Assembly (NCBI GenBank): GCA_002399225.1
Contig: DHDF01000012.1
Span: 10,428 to 18,049 of the forward strand
Source: a bacterium UBA4883
GTDB lineage: Bacteria; Bacillota; Clostridia; Oscillospirales; Acutalibacteraceae
Direction of reading: 5' to 3'
DNA length: 7,622 nt
Part shown: positions 6,061-7,622 of the stretch, in pieces
Layout of the letters: every line of letters starts with the position of its first letter
Numbering within the stretch: the first letter of the stretch is position 1
Notes under the pieces: generated by a model
The model's input: the letters and a program-made list of their open reading frames with translations, nothing else
Told to the model about the DNA's origin: nothing
Databases searched by the model: none
Position numbers and translations under genes: made by a program

Positions 6061-6393
6061 ATGAAAAAGAAAAGACTGATTGCCATGCTCTGCCTCGTTC
6101 TCATCGTCTGCATCCTCATGGCGACACCCGCCTTCGCCGCCGGAGATGTGGCCGGGGCGATTGAAGGTACCTGGAACGACGCTTCCGGGCAGATCAAACA
6201 GGTAGTCAACAAGGTCGTGTTCCCCGCGATTGATCTTATCCTCGCCGTGTTCTTCTTTGCGAAGCTGGGTATGGCGTATTTCGACTATCGGAAGCACGGC
6301 CAGTTCGAATGGAGCGGCCCCGCGATCCTGTTTGCGTGCCTTGTGTTCACGCTGACTGCGCCACTATACGTCTGGAGCATCCTTGGGATGTGA
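6061..6393 (+). CDS. VirB2/TrbC-like pilin candidate (DUF3852-like), 110 aa
   Basis: A small protein with a Sec signal peptide (residues 1-26, cleavage likely after AFA at 24-26), then a short amphipathic part (27-50), a membrane helix (about 52-73), a short charged loop (YFDYRKHGQFEW, 73-84) and a second helix (about 87-108) that reaches the C-terminus. A signal peptide plus two helices joined by a short polar loop, giving about 84 mature residues, is the architecture of VirB2/TrbC conjugative pilins. I associate this sequence type with DUF3852 proteins of clostridial conjugative elements, from memory. The start ATG 6061 has AAAGGG (6045-6050) ten bases upstream. The next gene begins 12 bases after its stop, and a TrbL/VirB6-like gene follows that one, which supports a T4SS role. 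Overall similarity to VirB2 at the sequence level is not claimed. Confidence 0.65.
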   Translation: MKKKRLIAMLCLVLIVCILMATPAFAAGDVAGAIEGTWNDASGQIKQVVNKVVFPAIDLILAVFFFAKLGMAYFDYRKHGQFEWSGPAILFACLVFTLTAPLYVWSILGM

Positions 6394-6405
6394 GAAAGGA
6401 CGTTT

Positions 6406-7305
6406 ATGCTTAATCTGAAATTGACGACGCCGAGCGGCAAAATGCAGGTTCTAAGCCTGCCCCTCCGTGTAGAGGATATCGTGCAGAGGCCCATGCCGTT
6501 TTATCTGGCATACGGAAAAGTAACCGCTACTTTCGAGACGCCGGACACCGAATTGAATGAAAAGCTGGGCAGTCTCATGCCAAACGCCGTCGAAGGCGGC
6601 GTTCAGGAGTTGAACCTTCTGGCATATATCCTTGATCGCATGGACGAAAAGCGGCTGGCTCTGCTACGGGACAACTTGCCGGACGAACCCTGTGACGTCG
6701 AGGAACTAACGCGCCGTGCATGCTACTTCTGCGACCGCTATCTTGACCGGGACGGCAATCCAGATTCCTATGTCGTACCCTTGGAGAGATACCGCGAAAG
6801 CTCCAATTTGAGTGAAAAGCTCCAGCGGGAGTTCCGGATAAATCTTGAAAAGCAGCGAATGACCGGCGGGCAGCTCTTCGACAGGATCATCGAGCAGGCC
6901 AGGGAAAATGGCGATCTTGCCAGTTTTGATGCCATCGACGAATACATTCTCGGCGATACGAGCGACAAGGGCAAGCTGTGCAGTTATGAATTCGACCTGC
7001 TCCCCGCCATGAACTTCGGCGGCTCCGAGGGGATCTACATCGACTGCTATCTCAAGGGGAAGTTCGATGAAAGCGGCAGGGATTCGCTCCATATCGGGAC
7101 GATCAAGACGCTCGACACGGACCTCGACGCCTGCAAGGTCATGGGCGAGCTCTGCGGCGTGCTAATGTACCATGAAAACCGGTTTGTCAATGAAAATCTG
7201 TATCTGTTCGACTCCACTGAGTCCATTGAACGCATGATCACAAAAAGCATGGAAATTGAGCAGCAGATCACAGACCCGGAAATGCAGATGGGACAGCAAA
7301 TGTAA
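6406..7305 (+). CDS. Cytoplasmic protein of 299 aa, possibly ArdA-like antirestriction-related
   Basis: No signal peptide or membrane segment is visible, so the product should be cytoplasmic. The ATG at 6406 has GAAAGGA (6394-6400) five bases before it and lies 12 bases after the pilin gene. The N-terminus (MLNLKLTTPSGK, followed by a beta-strand-like LSLPLRVEDI) and the segment ELNLLAYILDRMDEKRLALL (about residues 68-87), with a following acidic and Cys-containing helix, resemble the LNxLA..L..L repeat seen in Firmicute ArdA-like antirestriction proteins. ArdA proteins are DNA mimics that protect incoming mobile DNA, and they are generally very acidic. This one is acidic only in places and carries an extra C-terminal region (about 195-299) with several Cys and many Asp/Glu residues. 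The resemblance is weak and from memory. It could instead be an unrelated conserved protein of the element. Its place between two membrane components of the transfer apparatus is unusual for an accessory protein. Confidence 0.5.
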   Translation: MLNLKLTTPSGKMQVLSLPLRVEDIVQRPMPFYLAYGKVTATFETPDTELNEKLGSLMPNAVEGGVQELNLLAYILDRMDEKRLALLRDNLPDEPCDVEELTRRACYFCDRYLDRDGNPDSYVVPLERYRESSNLSEKLQREFRINLEKQRMTGGQLFDRIIEQARENGDLASFDAIDEYILGDTSDKGKLCSYEFDLLPAMNFGGSEGIYIDCYLKGKFDESGRDSLHIGTIKTLDTDLDACKVMGELCGVLMYHENRFVNENLYLFDSTESIERMITKSMEIEQQITDPEMQMGQQM

Positions 7306-7324
7306 GTGGCCGCGCCGCTGTGAA

Positions 7325-7332
7325 GGGAGGTG
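7325..7332 (+). promoter_or_regulatory. Ribosome binding site that sets the TTG start of the last gene
   Basis: GGGAGGTG lies just before two in-frame TTG codons, at 7336 (five bases after GGGAGG) and 7342 (eleven bases). No ATG in this frame occurs until 7374. TTG 7336 is preferred; TTG 7342 is possible. The in-phase reading from here stays open to the end of the window, while the ATG 7320 reading in another frame ends at 7556. Confidence 0.65.
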
Positions 7333-7335
7333 ATT

Positions 7336-7622
7336 TTGCAATTGTTTATCTGGGACTTTTTACTCGGCGACGTGATGGATCAGATCATCGACTGGGTGTA
7401 CGGCCAGGTGGTCGGATTTTTGGGCGACTTTTTCTCTCAAATGGGCAGCATGGGCGTGGAGCTTTTCGATATGCCGTGGGTGCAGTCCATCGTCCTCTTT
7501 TTCAACTACCTCGGCTGGACGCTCTTCGCTGTCGGCCTCGTGGTATCCACATTTGAAACCGGCATCGACTATCAGAACGGACGCGGCAGCGTGAAAGATG
7601 CACTGCTGAATGCGCTCAAGGG
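7336..7622 (+). CDS. TrbL/VirB6-like conjugal transfer membrane protein, 3' partial
   Basis: The frame opens at TTG 7336 and runs off the window: 95 full codons plus two bases. The visible part starts MQLFIWDFLL, has an amphipathic, Gly- and Phe-rich stretch (about 20-45), then a hydrophobic membrane segment (about 50-72) and a charged patch ending in KDALLNALK. This pattern resembles the N-terminus of clostridial proteins annotated as TrbL/VirB6-family conjugal transfer proteins, which are polytopic and form the inner-membrane channel with VirB4 and the pilin. That is by memory of the family, since no cytoplasmic domain or further helices can be seen here. The gene lies 30 bases after the previous stop and is in the same direction, so it is probably cotranscribed. 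The rest lies downstream of the window. Confidence 0.6.
   Translation, partial: MQLFIWDFLLGDVMDQIIDWVYGQVVGFLGDFFSQMGSMGVELFDMPWVQSIVLFFNYLGWTLFAVGLVVSTFETGIDYQNGRGSVKDALLNALK

Noticed and set aside
7320..7556. 78-codon + strand frame starting at ATG 7320
   Set aside because: Its ATG precedes the binding site at 7325-7332 and its product is Arg/Gly-rich shadow sequence. The frame from TTG 7336 gives a membrane protein that stays open to the window end.
1..7622. tRNA, rRNA, CRISPR array, insertion sequence or att site
   Set aside because: I looked for repeat-spacer patterns, inverted-repeat-bounded transposase genes and tRNA-like cloverleaf sequences by eye and saw none; nearly all of the window is accounted for by the nine genes.

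Overview
The window is a single co-directional (+ strand) block of nine genes, the first and last cut by the window edges. Strong AGGAGG-type ribosome binding sites, TTG and GTG starts beside ATG, fairly GC-rich coding DNA and the particular protein families point to a Firmicute of the class Clostridia, probably a gut Oscillospiraceae or Lachnospiraceae-type bacterium. The mix of Tad-pilus-like and conjugation-like genes suggests an integrative conjugative element or a related mobile or secretion island. No integrase, relaxase, att site, IS, tRNA, rRNA or CRISPR array is visible here, so the element's identity is an inference.

Layout: (a) 1-3537 is a tight Tad/type II-secretion-like operon: a CpaF/TadA-type ATPase (5' end missing; Walker A is at the very first bases), TadB-like and TadC-like inner-membrane platform proteins, a DUF4320-type pseudopilin-like protein, and a second pseudopilin-like protein of 209 aa. 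Genes overlap or nearly touch (TTGA and ATGA overlaps). (b) After a 96-nt gap with a possible promoter, 3634-4179 encodes a membrane-anchored protein with a long Thr/Glu/Pro/Ser-rich stalk, ending just before a clear intrinsic terminator (4196-4223). (c) 4240-5997 encodes a 585-aa exported protein with a striking Trp/His-rich segment, followed by a second, weaker hairpin (6010-6040). (d) 6061-6393 encodes a small signal-peptide plus two-TM protein with VirB2/TrbC-pilin architecture (DUF3852-like). 6406-7305 encodes a 299-aa cytoplasmic protein with weak ArdA-like resemblance, and from TTG 7336 to the window end runs the start of a TrbL/VirB6-like polytopic membrane protein.

Working model: the ATPase powers the TadB/TadC platform, which assembles or extrudes the two pseudopilin-like proteins. 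The stalk protein and the Trp-rich exported protein are candidate surface components. The downstream VirB2-like and VirB6-like genes link this apparatus to a conjugation-type channel. The joining of Tad-like assembly parts and T4SS-like parts in one gene string, and the unexplained Trp-rich secreted protein, are the most interesting aspects. Several starts were placed by ribosome binding sites rather than by the longest open frame: TTG 695, GTG 1630, ATG 3634 and TTG 7336.
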